Program-made: the position numbers and the translations under genes
Shown here: positions 16,317-24,459 of the stretch, in pieces
Layout of the letters: each line of letters opens with the position of its first letter
How positions within the stretch are numbered: position 1 is the first letter of the stretch
Source: Bacillota bacterium
GTDB taxonomy: Bacteria > Bacillota > Clostridia > Acetivibrionales > DUMC01
Length of the DNA stretch: 40,677 bases
Direction: 5' to 3'
Assembly (NCBI GenBank): GCA_013314855.1
Contig: JABUEW010000030.1
Span: forward strand, 1-40,677
Notes under the pieces: generated by a model
Told to the model about the DNA's origin: nothing
Databases searched by the model: none
What the model saw: only the letters and a program-made list of their open reading frames with translations

Positions 16317-16386
16317 ATAACACTATTTCTTAAGAAGATTGTAAAAAAGTGCATGGATGTGTTTTTTGTTATAAGGGGAAGGCAAA

Positions 16387-17154
16387 ATGACATATGAGGA
16401 TTTTAAAAAAGAGATTTTAAGTATTACCGGTATTAATCTTAGCTTTTATAAAGAAAAACAGATGAAAAGAAGAATTGATTCACTAATTAGAAAAAACAAA
16501 TTTAATGGATATTATGACTACTTTTCAGCATTAAAAGCAAATAAGGAGTTGTATAATGAATTTATAAACTATTTAACCATCAATGTTTCTGAATTTTACA
16601 GAAATCCTGAGCAATGGGAAGTATTGGAAAATGATATACTTCCACAATTGATAAGTAAAAAGGTTAACCTGAAAATATGGAGTGCTGCCTGTTCAACAGG
16701 AGATGAACCTTATACCTTGGCAATGATATTAAACAAATTTATACCTTTAAATAGTATTAAAATAATTGCTACTGATATCGATAAGGAGGCCATTGATAAA
16801 GCTAAAGCCGGCATATATGTCTATAAAAGTATGGAAAAATTACCCAAAGAGTATTTGGATAAATATTTCATAAAAACAGGAGAGCTTTATAAAATAAAAG
16901 ATGACTTGAAAAAATGTGTGGAATTCAGCCGCCTAAATCTTCTAAGCGACCTGTATCCGCAAAACTGTGACATGATTGTGTGCAGAAATGTACTTATTTA
17001 TTTTACTGAAGAAGCTAAAAATATAGTTTATATAAAGGCAAGCCAGGCATTAAATAGCGGAGGAATCTTATTTGTGGGAAGTACAGAGCAGATTATAATG
17101 CCGGGGAAGTACAATTTTACACCTGTAAGGACATTTTTCTATATGAAGACATAG
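16387..17154 (+). CDS. cheR: CheR-type protein-glutamate methyltransferase
   Basis: Methylates glutamates of chemotaxis receptors with S-adenosylmethionine. The 255-residue protein has the N-terminal helical CheR domain (about 1-75, including NVSEFYRNPEQWE) and the catalytic domain with the SAM motif WSAACSTGDEPYT (about 99-111), IIATDID (acidic ribose-binding end) and CRNVLIYF near residue 200. There are no response-regulator or TPR extensions. It is not beside other chemotaxis genes here. ATG 16387 follows AAGGGGAAGG. No clear sigma-D promoter was found in the preceding 70 bases. Confidence 0.94.
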   Translation: MTYEDFKKEILSITGINLSFYKEKQMKRRIDSLIRKNKFNGYYDYFSALKANKELYNEFINYLTINVSEFYRNPEQWEVLENDILPQLISKKVNLKIWSAACSTGDEPYTLAMILNKFIPLNSIKIIATDIDKEAIDKAKAGIYVYKSMEKLPKEYLDKYFIKTGELYKIKDDLKKCVEFSRLNLLSDLYPQNCDMIVCRNVLIYFTEEAKNIVYIKASQALNSGGILFVGSTEQIIMPGKYNFTPVRTFFYMKT

Positions 17155-17186
17155 AAAAGGCTTTCAAGAAAAACCCTGAAAGCCTT
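17153..17186 (-). terminator. Terminator of tRNA-Leu on the minus strand
   Basis: A 10-bp perfect stem, AAGGCTTTCA (17157-17166) and TGAAAGCCTT (17177-17186), is followed on the minus strand by TTTTCTAT. It begins at the last base of the tRNA CCA end and reaches the cheR stop codon. On the plus strand there is no T-run, so it acts for the tRNA. Confidence 0.7.
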
Positions 17187-17272
17187 GGTGCGAGAGACAG
17201 GACTTGAACCTGCACAGGATTGCTCCCACCAGAACCTGAATCTGGCGCGTCTGCCAATTCCACCACTCTCGC
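17186..17272 (-). tRNA. tRNA-Leu (CAG anticodon)
   Basis: The minus strand folds as a class II tRNA. Acceptor arms GCGAGAG and CTCTCGC pair fully. The anticodon stem CCAGA/TCTGG carries the loop TTCAGGT, giving anticodon CAG. The variable arm is long (GGGA, GCAA, TCCT-type stem), as in tRNA-Leu, and the T loop is TTCAAGT. The discriminator is A and the CCA tail is encoded (17188-17186). A TATAAT -10 box lies on the minus strand at 17288-17283, 11 bases upstream, without a good -35. Confidence 0.96.
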
Positions 17273-17298
17273 ATATAAAACCATTATATCTTAAACGC

Positions 17299-17329
17299 AT
17301 TATCAATTGTACAATAAGTAATTGATAAT
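17299..17329. repeat. 10-bp inverted repeat between divergent tRNA and murD
   Basis: ATTATCAATT (17299-17308) and AATTGATAAT (17320-17329), loop 11 bases. It lies upstream of both the tRNA -10 box and the murD promoter and could be an operator or chance AT-rich symmetry. Confidence 0.45.
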
Positions 17330-17341
17330 TTCAAGTATATT

Positions 17342-17369
17342 TTGTGTATTTTTGTTTTTGTATTATAAT
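17342..17369 (+). promoter_or_regulatory. Promoter for murD
   Basis: TTGTGT at 17342-17347, 16-bp spacer, TATAAT at 17364-17369, about 40 bases before the start codon. Confidence 0.5.
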
Positions 17370-17408
17370 GATAATATATACTTATTAACAGTAGTATAAG
17401 AAGGGTAG

Positions 17409-18821
17409 ATGAGCTTAAATATGAGGAATAAATTAGAGGAATTTAAAAATTTTTTAAAAGATAAAAAAATAGCAGTATTAGGAATAGGTATAAGCAATAC
17501 TCCTCTTATAAAATATCTAGCTAAAATGGGATTTGATATTGTAGCATTTGATATGGCTGAAAAGGAACAACTGGAGCATGTTATTGGGCAGTTCAAGGAT
17601 TACGGGAAGATAAGCTATAATCTAGGGAAAGACTATTTAAAGAACTTAAAAGGATTTGACATTATATTCAAAACTCCAAAAATAAGATTCGATATACCGG
17701 AATTGGCAAGAGAGAGAGAAAGAGGGGCTGTGGTTACATCCGAGATGGAAGTGTTTATTAAGCTCTGCCCGGCAGAAATTATTGCAATAACAGGAAGTGA
17801 CGGTAAAACAACAACCACCGCTATTGTCTATAATATTTTGAAAGAAGCAGGGTATAAGTGCTGGCTTGGAGGGAATATTGGTATACCCCTTATTGACAAG
17901 ATTGAAGAAATTAAAAATACAGATAAAGTTGTATTGGAATTAAGCAGTTTCCAACTCCATACAATGCAAAACAGTCCTAATGTAGCTGCAATTACAAATA
18001 TTACACCTAATCATCTTGATGTACATAAATCTATGGATGAATATATTGATGCTAAAAAGAATATTTTCCGTTATCAGAAAAAAGAAGATATACTGGTACT
18101 AAACTATGAAAATGACATTACCAAGAATTTTGCCGAGGAAGCTAAAGGGAAGGTAAGATACTTCAGCCGTATTCGTGAAGTAGAAACAGGAGCATATGTA
18201 AAAAATGGAGTAATATTTTTTAGGGAAAATGGAGTAGAGAGGGAAATTATAGTGGCAGAAAGGATAATGATACCTGGTTTACATAACTTGGAAAATTACT
18301 TGACTGCCATAGCTGCTATTGCCCACCTTGTTGACAATTATTCAATTGAGAAGGTAGCATCTACATTCAGAGGAGTGGAACATAGAATTGAGCATGTGAG
18401 AGAAATTAACGGCATAAATTTTTATAATGACTCAATAGGAACAAGCCCCACAAGGACCATAGCAAGCCTTAACTCCTTTAACCAAAAAGTTATTCTAATA
18501 GCAGGGGGTTACGATAAGAAAATATCATATGACATTATGGGAAAAACCATTGCTGAAAAAGTAAAAACTTTAGTCTTGGTAGGACAGACTGCTCCATTAA
18601 TTGAAAAATCATTAGAAGCAGAGAGGAATATTTCGGGGAAAGGCAAAGATATTCCTGTTTTTAAATGTAGCACATTGGAAGAAGCAGTCCAAAAAGCATA
18701 TTCATCTGCCGAAAGAGGAGATGTTATTATTCTTTCTCCTGCAAGTGCAAGTTTTGATATGTTTAAAAATTTCGAGGAAAGAGGAAACAGGTTTAAAGAA
18801 ATAGTAAATTCCATAGTTTAG
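17409..18821 (+). CDS. murD: UDP-N-acetylmuramoylalanine--D-glutamate ligase
   Basis: Mur ligase that adds D-glutamate to UDP-MurNAc-L-Ala in peptidoglycan synthesis. The 470-residue protein has an N-terminal UMP-binding Rossmann domain (IAVLGIGISNTPLIKYL), the ATP loop ITGSDGKTTTT (about 127-137), LELSSFQLHTM, NITPNHLDVHKSMDEY with the ligase His/Asp residues, and a C-terminal domain (GVEHRIEHVREINGINFYNDSIGTSP split over 316-341). GSDGKT replaces the more usual GTNGKT. The gene stands alone, outside a division/cell-wall cluster, so it may be a second murD or a MurD-like ligase. AAGGG is only three bases before ATG 17409; ATG 17421 is an alternative start. Confidence 0.9.
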   Translation: MSLNMRNKLEEFKNFLKDKKIAVLGIGISNTPLIKYLAKMGFDIVAFDMAEKEQLEHVIGQFKDYGKISYNLGKDYLKNLKGFDIIFKTPKIRFDIPELARERERGAVVTSEMEVFIKLCPAEIIAITGSDGKTTTTAIVYNILKEAGYKCWLGGNIGIPLIDKIEEIKNTDKVVLELSSFQLHTMQNSPNVAAITNITPNHLDVHKSMDEYIDAKKNIFRYQKKEDILVLNYENDITKNFAEEAKGKVRYFSRIREVETGAYVKNGVIFFRENGVEREIIVAERIMIPGLHNLENYLTAIAAIAHLVDNYSIEKVASTFRGVEHRIEHVREINGINFYNDSIGTSPTRTIASLNSFNQKVILIAGGYDKKISYDIMGKTIAEKVKTLVLVGQTAPLIEKSLEAERNISGKGKDIPVFKCSTLEEAVQKAYSSAERGDVIILSPASASFDMFKNFEERGNRFKEIVNSIV

Positions 18822-18904
18822 TGTTATAATATAATAATGTATGATATAATACCGGAAGTAGATACTACTAAAACAAAACAAATCAAAAAATACGGGGTGA
18901 AGAT

Positions 18905-19954
18905 ATGGACTTAAAAAACGTGTTAAAAGACATGTCATTGTTGGACGCAGTAAGTGGTAATGAAAAAAACATGTCGGAATTCTTGTGTAGTTTTTTTAAG
19001 ACCTACTGTGATACAGTAGAAGTTGATAAATTCAGTAATGTGGTTGGTTTAAAGAAAGGCCGGAAGCCGGAAAAAAAGATCATGGTTACATCTCATTATG
19101 ACGAAATCGGCCTTTTGGTAAAAAGTATTGATGAAAAAGGTTTTATTAGGTTTACGGCTATGGGTGGAGTTGACCCGAAAATATTACTCGCACAGGAAGT
19201 AATTATATACGGAAAGAAGAAAGTTTACGGTGTAATTGGTGCAAAACCTCCTCACTTACTGGACCAGGAGGAAGCAAAAAAGGCGCCGGACATACAGAAG
19301 CTATATATTGATACGGGAATGAACGCGGAAGAATTAAAAAACTACGTATCTATAGGAGATTATATTACTTTTAAACCAATATTTTTTGAGCTTCAATCAG
19401 AACTGATAAGCTCAAAATCCTTTGACAATAGAAGCAGTTTAGCTGCAATGCTTGTTGCAATGGAAGAGTTATCCAATATCAAGCATGACTCTGACATTTA
19501 TTTTATTGCCACCGTACAGGAAGAAGTCCATTTAACAGGTGCAACGATAGCTTCATTTAATATTAATCCGGACATTGCAGTAGTACTGGATGTATGCAGT
19601 GGTGAAACGCCCGATGCCCCAAAGGAAAGGACATCCACTTGTGGGAAAGGTCCTGTTATAGCAAAAGGACCCATTTTAAACAAAGAGCTTACATACAGGT
19701 TGATTGAAACAGCAAAAATTGAAAATATACCTCACCAAATTTGTGTAGAACCAGGCAGTACAGGTACTGAGGCCCGAGCAACCCAGGTATCAAGATGTGG
19801 AATACCAACAGTGCTTATTTCCATACCTTTAAAATACATGCATACCCCTATAGAAACTATAAGTATAAGTGATACAAGAAATTGTGGAAAACTGGTTGCA
19901 AGGTTTATTTCAGCAGTTGAAAAACAGATAAGGGAGGGGGGATATACATGCTAA
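18905..19954 (+). CDS. M42 family metallo-aminopeptidase, first of three
   Basis: Cytoplasmic co-catalytic metal aminopeptidase of the M42 (TET/YsdC/CelM-type) family, 349 residues. Expected metal ligands are present: His64 and Asp66 in SHYDEIG, Asp174 in SFDNRS, Glu206-Glu207 in VQEEV, Asp229 in VLDV and His313 in YMHTP. It departs from its two downstream paralogues in several otherwise fixed places: Asn for the second Asp of the DDR motif, VHLTGA where they have GLRGA, and GTEA where most family members have GTDA. It could have different specificity or be a divergent partner subunit. The start at 18905 follows GGGGTGAAG. It overlaps the next gene by seven bases. Confidence 0.9.
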   Translation: MDLKNVLKDMSLLDAVSGNEKNMSEFLCSFFKTYCDTVEVDKFSNVVGLKKGRKPEKKIMVTSHYDEIGLLVKSIDEKGFIRFTAMGGVDPKILLAQEVIIYGKKKVYGVIGAKPPHLLDQEEAKKAPDIQKLYIDTGMNAEELKNYVSIGDYITFKPIFFELQSELISSKSFDNRSSLAAMLVAMEELSNIKHDSDIYFIATVQEEVHLTGATIASFNINPDIAVVLDVCSGETPDAPKERTSTCGKGPVIAKGPILNKELTYRLIETAKIENIPHQICVEPGSTGTEARATQVSRCGIPTVLISIPLKYMHTPIETISISDTRNCGKLVARFISAVEKQIREGGYTC

Positions 19955-21009
19955 TCTTAAAAGAACTTACAGAGCTGAATGGTGTTTCAGGAAACGAGGA
20001 TGCGGTAAGGAATTATATCAGAGAACAAATATATTCTTACGCTGATGATGTTAAAGTAGATACTCTAGGTAACTTAATTGCGTTTAAAAAAGGCAAATCA
20101 TCTTCTGTTAATATAATGCTGGCTGCCCACATGGACGAAGTGGGATTTATAGTAACGGGTTATAATGATATGGGCATGCTGAAGTTCCAAAATGTTGGAG
20201 GGATAGATGAGAGAATACTGCCCGGCAAAGTTGTCCTTGTAGGAGATAAAAAAATACCTGGAGTAATAGGTGCAAAAGCAATACATTTACAGGATAGTGA
20301 AGAAAGAAAGGCCAGCTGGAAAATGAAAAACATGTATATTGATATTGGGGCTGCAAATAAGGAAGAAGCGGAAAAACTAGCACCATTAGGTGAATATATA
20401 TCATTTTACAGTGAATTTACAGAATACGGACAGGATTGTATTAAGGCAAAAGCCCTTGACGACAGGGTAGGTTGTGGTGTATTAATGGAAGTATTGAAAG
20501 GCAATTATGAGTTCAATTTATATGCCTGTTTTACAGTCCAAGAAGAAATAGGGTTAAGGGGAGCAGAGACAGCTGCCTATAGAATAAAACCTGATATGGC
20601 AATAATATTTGAAGGTACTACATGTTCAAATGTACCTGAGACAGAAGAACATGCATATTCCACTAAAATGGGAGAAGGTCCTGCCCTTACACTAATGGAC
20701 GGAGGTACTTATGCAGATAAAAATTTCGTAAATTACATTTATAGTTTAGCTAAGAGAAAGAATATTGATGTACAGTTTAAACAAACTGCTACAGGCGGAA
20801 ATGATGGAGCAAAAATACAAAGGACAGGTAAAGGGGCAAAAGTAGCTATAATCTCTGTGCCATGCAGGTATATACATTCCCCGTCATCTATTATGAACAA
20901 AAAGGATTATGAAGGTTGTAAAAAACTAGCAAGCTGTATATTAAATGATCTCAGTAATAATTTGCACTTTATAAACAATATATTAAAAGGAGATGAAGTT
21001 AATGTTTAA
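19948..21009 (+). CDS. M42 family metallo-aminopeptidase, second of three
   Basis: 353-residue paralogue of its neighbours. Ligands are His61 and Asp63 in AAHMDEVG, Asp171 in ALDDRVGC, Glu199-Glu200 in VQEEIGLRGA, Glu222 in IIFEGTTC in the place where many members (and both neighbours) have Asp, and His310 in CRYIHSP. M42 proteins usually build tetrahedral dodecamers that trim peptides, and paralogues can co-assemble. GGGAGGGGGG precedes ATG 19948, inside the end of the previous gene. The C-terminal tail (about 330-353) extends beyond the usual end. Database names such as endoglucanase M for this family do not mean cellulase activity. Confidence 0.92.
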   Translation: MLILKELTELNGVSGNEDAVRNYIREQIYSYADDVKVDTLGNLIAFKKGKSSSVNIMLAAHMDEVGFIVTGYNDMGMLKFQNVGGIDERILPGKVVLVGDKKIPGVIGAKAIHLQDSEERKASWKMKNMYIDIGAANKEEAEKLAPLGEYISFYSEFTEYGQDCIKAKALDDRVGCGVLMEVLKGNYEFNLYACFTVQEEIGLRGAETAAYRIKPDMAIIFEGTTCSNVPETEEHAYSTKMGEGPALTLMDGGTYADKNFVNYIYSLAKRKNIDVQFKQTATGGNDGAKIQRTGKGAKVAIISVPCRYIHSPSSIMNKKDYEGCKKLASCILNDLSNNLHFINNILKGDEVNV

Positions 21010-21979
21010 TTTATTGGCAAAAGTTACGAATGCTTTTGGAGTATCAGGCAATGAAGAAGAAATAAGAGAAGTTATAATAGGAGAAATTAAAGATAAAATA
21101 GATGAGATTAATGTAGACCCTTTAGGGAATCTGCTTGCAATAAAAAAAGGCAAGGGTAAGAAAATTATGGTTGCAGCCCATATGGATGAAATAGGCATTA
21201 TGGCAACTTATATTGATGAAAAAGGCTTTATAAGATTTACAAACATTGGTGGAGTATCACCATTTAACTCCCTGGGACAAAGAGTAAGGTTTAAAAACGG
21301 TACAACCGGCGTAGTCTTTTACGAAGAAAAGCTGGAGGATATAAAAAAACTTAACCTATTAAAAATGTATATAGATATTGGAGCCAAAAGCCGCGAAGAA
21401 ACGGAAAAGTTGATTAAAATTGGGGATACGGCATGCTTTTGTGGAGATGCAGTGAAGCAAGGTGATTATGCTATTTCAAAGGCAATGGACGACAGAAGTG
21501 GTTGTGCTGTTGCTATAGAAGCTTTGAAAAATCTACCTCAAACGGAAAATGAAATATATTTTGTTTTTACCGTACAGGAGGAAATGGGCTTAAGGGGGGC
21601 AAAAACAGCTGCATATCAACTAATGCCTGATTTTTCCATTACATTGGACGTAACAGCTACCGGAGATAAACCTGAAAGTCATCTTATGGAAATAAAACTT
21701 GGAGCAGGACCTACCATCAAAATAAAAGACAACTCGGTTATATGCCACCCTGAAGTAAAAAGATTGCTTGAAAGTTCTGCGAAAAAGCTGGATATACCTT
21801 TTCAATATGAAATACTGGAAAGAGGGGGAACTGATGCGGGAGCTATACATATAACAGGAGGAGGCATACCTTCAGGAGCCATTTCCATACCCTGCAGGTA
21901 CATCCACACTCCTTCCGAAATGATAAGCATGAGAGATCTTGAAAATGCCGTAAAGCTTCTTATTGAGGCAATTAAATAG
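21002..21979 (+). CDS. M42 family metallo-aminopeptidase, third of three
   Basis: 325-residue paralogue with the most canonical motifs: His60 and Asp62 in AAHMDEIG, Asp163 in AMDDRSGC, Glu193-Glu194 in VQEEMGLRGA, Asp216 in TLDVTATGD, GGTDAGAIH and His302 in CRYIHTP. AAAGGAGAT lies nine bases before ATG 21002, so I set the start there rather than at ATG 20993, which falls within that site. It overlaps the second gene by eight bases. The three genes are one translationally coupled unit, and the sequence identity among them indicates duplication followed by divergence. Confidence 0.93.
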   Translation: MFNLLAKVTNAFGVSGNEEEIREVIIGEIKDKIDEINVDPLGNLLAIKKGKGKKIMVAAHMDEIGIMATYIDEKGFIRFTNIGGVSPFNSLGQRVRFKNGTTGVVFYEEKLEDIKKLNLLKMYIDIGAKSREETEKLIKIGDTACFCGDAVKQGDYAISKAMDDRSGCAVAIEALKNLPQTENEIYFVFTVQEEMGLRGAKTAAYQLMPDFSITLDVTATGDKPESHLMEIKLGAGPTIKIKDNSVICHPEVKRLLESSAKKLDIPFQYEILERGGTDAGAIHITGGGIPSGAISIPCRYIHTPSEMISMRDLENAVKLLIEAIK

Positions 21980-22033
21980 CGGAATAAGGTAGTATGGATT
22001 TTAGGAAAAATTGATAACAGTTTGCTAAATTGC

Positions 22034-22062
22034 TTTACAAATTGAGCTTTAAAGTTTACAAT
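22034..22062 (+). promoter_or_regulatory. Sigma-A-like promoter for iorAB-paaK
   Basis: TTTACA at 22034-22039, a 17-bp spacer and TACAAT at 22057-22062. It gives a very short leader before the upstream ORF and iorA. Confidence 0.6.
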
Positions 22063-22080
22063 ATTATTTAAAATAATATT
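22060..22080 (+). promoter_or_regulatory. 21-bp palindrome at the iorA start site
   Basis: Arms AATATTATTT (22060-22069) and AAATAATATT (22071-22080) are perfect complements around one central base. The element covers the end of the -10 box and the predicted transcription start and ends directly before the first Shine-Dalgarno, so it fits a repressor operator. Confidence 0.55.
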
Positions 22081-22091
22081 AGGAGAAGCGA

Positions 22092-22139
22092 ATGAAATAT
22101 ATTTGGGGGTTAATTGATGAAAAAGTTGATGCTTGGTAA
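22092..22139 (+). CDS. 15-codon upstream ORF with two Trp codons
   Basis: ATG 22092 is preceded by AGGAG (22081-22085) with six bases between, and opens a frame of 15 codons that reads MKYIWGLIDEKVDAW and stops at TAA 22137-22139. It overlaps the first codons of iorA in a different frame, and the iorA Shine-Dalgarno (GGGGGT) lies inside it. A translated leader coupling to iorA is plausible; no terminator hairpin for attenuation is seen. Confidence 0.4.
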   Translation: MKYIWGLIDEKVDAW

Positions 22140-23868
22140 CGAGGCTGTTGCCAGGGGAGCATATGAAGCCGGTGTGACAGTTGCCACTGCTTATCCTGGC
22201 ACGCCGAGTACCGAAATAACAGAGAACATTGCCAAATATGAAGGTATTTACTCGGAATGGTCTCCGAATGAAAAAGTTGCCCTAGAAGTGGCTATAGGCG
22301 CTTCAATTGCCGGAGCGCGTTCTATTTGCTCCATGAAGCATGTAGGACTTAATGTGGCTGCGGATCCGCTTTTTACTGTATCATATACAGGTGTAAATGG
22401 CGGACTGGTTATTATGGTTGCCGATGACCCAGGCATGCACAGCTCGCAAAATGAGCAGGACAGCAGGTTTTACGCTAGGGCAGCCAATGTTCCCATTCTT
22501 GAGCCTGCAGATAGTATGGAATGTAAAGACTTTGTCAAAGAAGCTTTCAGAATAAGTGAAGAATTTGATTGTCCCGTAATTGTAAGGCTTACAACAAGAA
22601 TTGCTCATTCTCAAAGCATTGTCGAGTTAGGCGAAAAAGAAGAATATAAACTGAAAGAATACAAAAAAGATCCTGGCAAATATGTTATGATGCCTGTTAT
22701 GGCAAAAAAAAGGCATGTTGAAGTTGAAAAAAGGATGGCAAGATTAAGGGAATTTAGCAATAAAACCGGACTTAACAGCATTGAATGGGGAAATAAGGAT
22801 ATCGGCATAATTACAAGCGGTATTGCTTACCAGTATTCAAAAGAAGCCTTTGAAAATGCATCTTTTTTAAAACTGGGAATGGTATATCCTTTACCGACAG
22901 ATTTAATTGTTGAGTTTGCTAGGGAAGTTAAAATCCTGTATGTAATTGAAGAATTGGAACCTTTTATAGAAGATGAAATTAAAAAACTGGGTATCAAAGT
23001 GATAGGAAAGGATGTCCTGCCCGTAACAGGAGAACTTAGTGCAAATATATTAAGGGAAAAGCTTCTCGATAAACAATATGAAGGTAAGACTTGTATTGAA
23101 GAAAAAATTCCCGCAAGGCCTCCTGTTATGTGCCCTGGATGTCCCCATAGAGGAATGTTTTATGTTTTAAAGAAGCTAAAATTAACCGTGTCAGGTGATA
23201 TAGGTTGCTACACTCTTGGTGCTTTACCTCCGTTAGAATCCATGGATACTTGCGTTTGCATGGGCGCAAGCATTGGTATGGCCCATGGAATGGAGAAAGC
23301 AAGAGGAAAAGATTTTGCCAAAAAGACTGTAGCAGTCATTGGTGATTCTACTTTTATACATTCGGGGATAACAGGATTGATAGATATTGTTTATAATAAA
23401 GGAACATCAACTGTTATTATTTTGGACAACTCTATTACTGGTATGACCGGTCACCAGCATAATCCTACATCAGGATATACTATAAAAGGTGAACCTACAA
23501 AACAGGTGGATCTGGTAAAACTTGCCCATGCCATTGGCATTGAAAGAGTAAAAATAGCAGACCCTTATGATATTAAAGAATTTGAAAAAGTAGTCAAAGA
23601 AGAAATTAGCACTGAAGAACCCTCGTTAATAATTGCCCAAAGGCCATGTGCTTTGCTAAAACATGTAAAGTTTGAAGGCCCGTTAAGAATTAATAAAGAA
23701 AAATGTAGAATATGCAGGATGTGTATGAGAATTGGTTGTCCTGCTATAGTGGATAATGGGAATTATATTGAGATTAATGAAGCTCTGTGTGTAGGCTGCG
23801 GTCTTTGTACTAAACTATGCAGTTTTGATGCTTTTCAAAAGGCTGGTGATATAAATGGAAAAAATTAA
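22117..23868 (+). CDS. iorA: Indolepyruvate:ferredoxin oxidoreductase, alpha subunit
   Basis: TPP-dependent enzyme that oxidatively decarboxylates aryl pyruvates (indole-, phenyl-, hydroxyphenyl-pyruvate) to aryl-acetyl-CoA and reduces ferredoxin. The chain of 583 residues has the pyrimidine-binding domain first (TAYPGTPSTEITENIA), the TPP domain around CPGCPHRGMFY and GDSTFIHSGITGLID, and a C-terminal two-cluster ferredoxin domain (CRICRMCMRIGCP and CVGCGLCTKLC). Start ATG 22117 has GGGGGT seven bases upstream; a TTG one codon earlier is less likely. The end overlaps iorB by 14 bases. It belongs to the ior-paaK-ACT module. Confidence 0.95.
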   Translation: MKKLMLGNEAVARGAYEAGVTVATAYPGTPSTEITENIAKYEGIYSEWSPNEKVALEVAIGASIAGARSICSMKHVGLNVAADPLFTVSYTGVNGGLVIMVADDPGMHSSQNEQDSRFYARAANVPILEPADSMECKDFVKEAFRISEEFDCPVIVRLTTRIAHSQSIVELGEKEEYKLKEYKKDPGKYVMMPVMAKKRHVEVEKRMARLREFSNKTGLNSIEWGNKDIGIITSGIAYQYSKEAFENASFLKLGMVYPLPTDLIVEFAREVKILYVIEELEPFIEDEIKKLGIKVIGKDVLPVTGELSANILREKLLDKQYEGKTCIEEKIPARPPVMCPGCPHRGMFYVLKKLKLTVSGDIGCYTLGALPPLESMDTCVCMGASIGMAHGMEKARGKDFAKKTVAVIGDSTFIHSGITGLIDIVYNKGTSTVIILDNSITGMTGHQHNPTSGYTIKGEPTKQVDLVKLAHAIGIERVKIADPYDIKEFEKVVKEEISTEEPSLIIAQRPCALLKHVKFEGPLRINKEKCRICRMCMRIGCPAIVDNGNYIEINEALCVGCGLCTKLCSFDAFQKAGDINGKN

Positions 23869-24427
23869 TATAATGATAGTTGGAGTGGGAGGACAAGGAT
23901 CACTTTTAGCCAGTAGGGTGATTGGTACAGCCGCACTAAAGAAATCTTATGATGTAAAGGTTTCTGAAGTTCATGGAATGTCTCAAAGGGGCGGTAGTGT
24001 AGTAACATATGTAAAACTGGGCAAAAAAGTTAACTCTCCTCTCGTCGAAAAAGGGGAAGCAGATATCATTATTTCCTTTGAAAAATTGGAAGCTTTAAGA
24101 TGGATTGACTATTTGAGAAAAGATGGCAGAATGATTGTAAACAGCCAGAGGATAAATCCTATGCCTGTTATAACTGGAAAAGAAAAATATCCTGAAAACG
24201 CATTAGAAAAAATAAAATCTCTATGCAGCAATGTTATATTCGTCAATGCTTTGGAAATAGCTAAAGAATTAGGAAATATTAAAGTTGTCAATATGGTTTT
24301 AATTGGAATACTTGCAAAATTAATTCCAATTGAAAAAGAGATATGGCTTGAAGCTCTAAAAGAAGTTGTATTAGAAAAATATTACAGTATTAATGAAAAG
24401 GCTTTTAAGGCCGGTTATAATATATAA
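23855..24427 (+). CDS. iorB: Indolepyruvate:ferredoxin oxidoreductase, beta subunit
   Basis: 190-residue gamma-domain-like subunit that joins IorA and completes CoA-dependent aryl-pyruvate oxidation. The opening MIVGVGGQGSLLASRVIG is the 2-oxoacid oxidoreductase gamma signature and SEVHGMSQRGGSVVTYVKLG the second conserved block. The ATG at 23855 lies inside the end of iorA (14-base overlap), with AGGCTGGTG upstream, consistent with coupled synthesis. paaK follows 32 bases after the stop. Confidence 0.95.
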   Translation: MEKINIMIVGVGGQGSLLASRVIGTAALKKSYDVKVSEVHGMSQRGGSVVTYVKLGKKVNSPLVEKGEADIIISFEKLEALRWIDYLRKDGRMIVNSQRINPMPVITGKEKYPENALEKIKSLCSNVIFVNALEIAKELGNIKVVNMVLIGILAKLIPIEKEIWLEALKEVVLEKYYSINEKAFKAGYNI

Positions 24428-24459
24428 CTTTTAATAATTGAGTAAGCGGGGGAAAAGAT

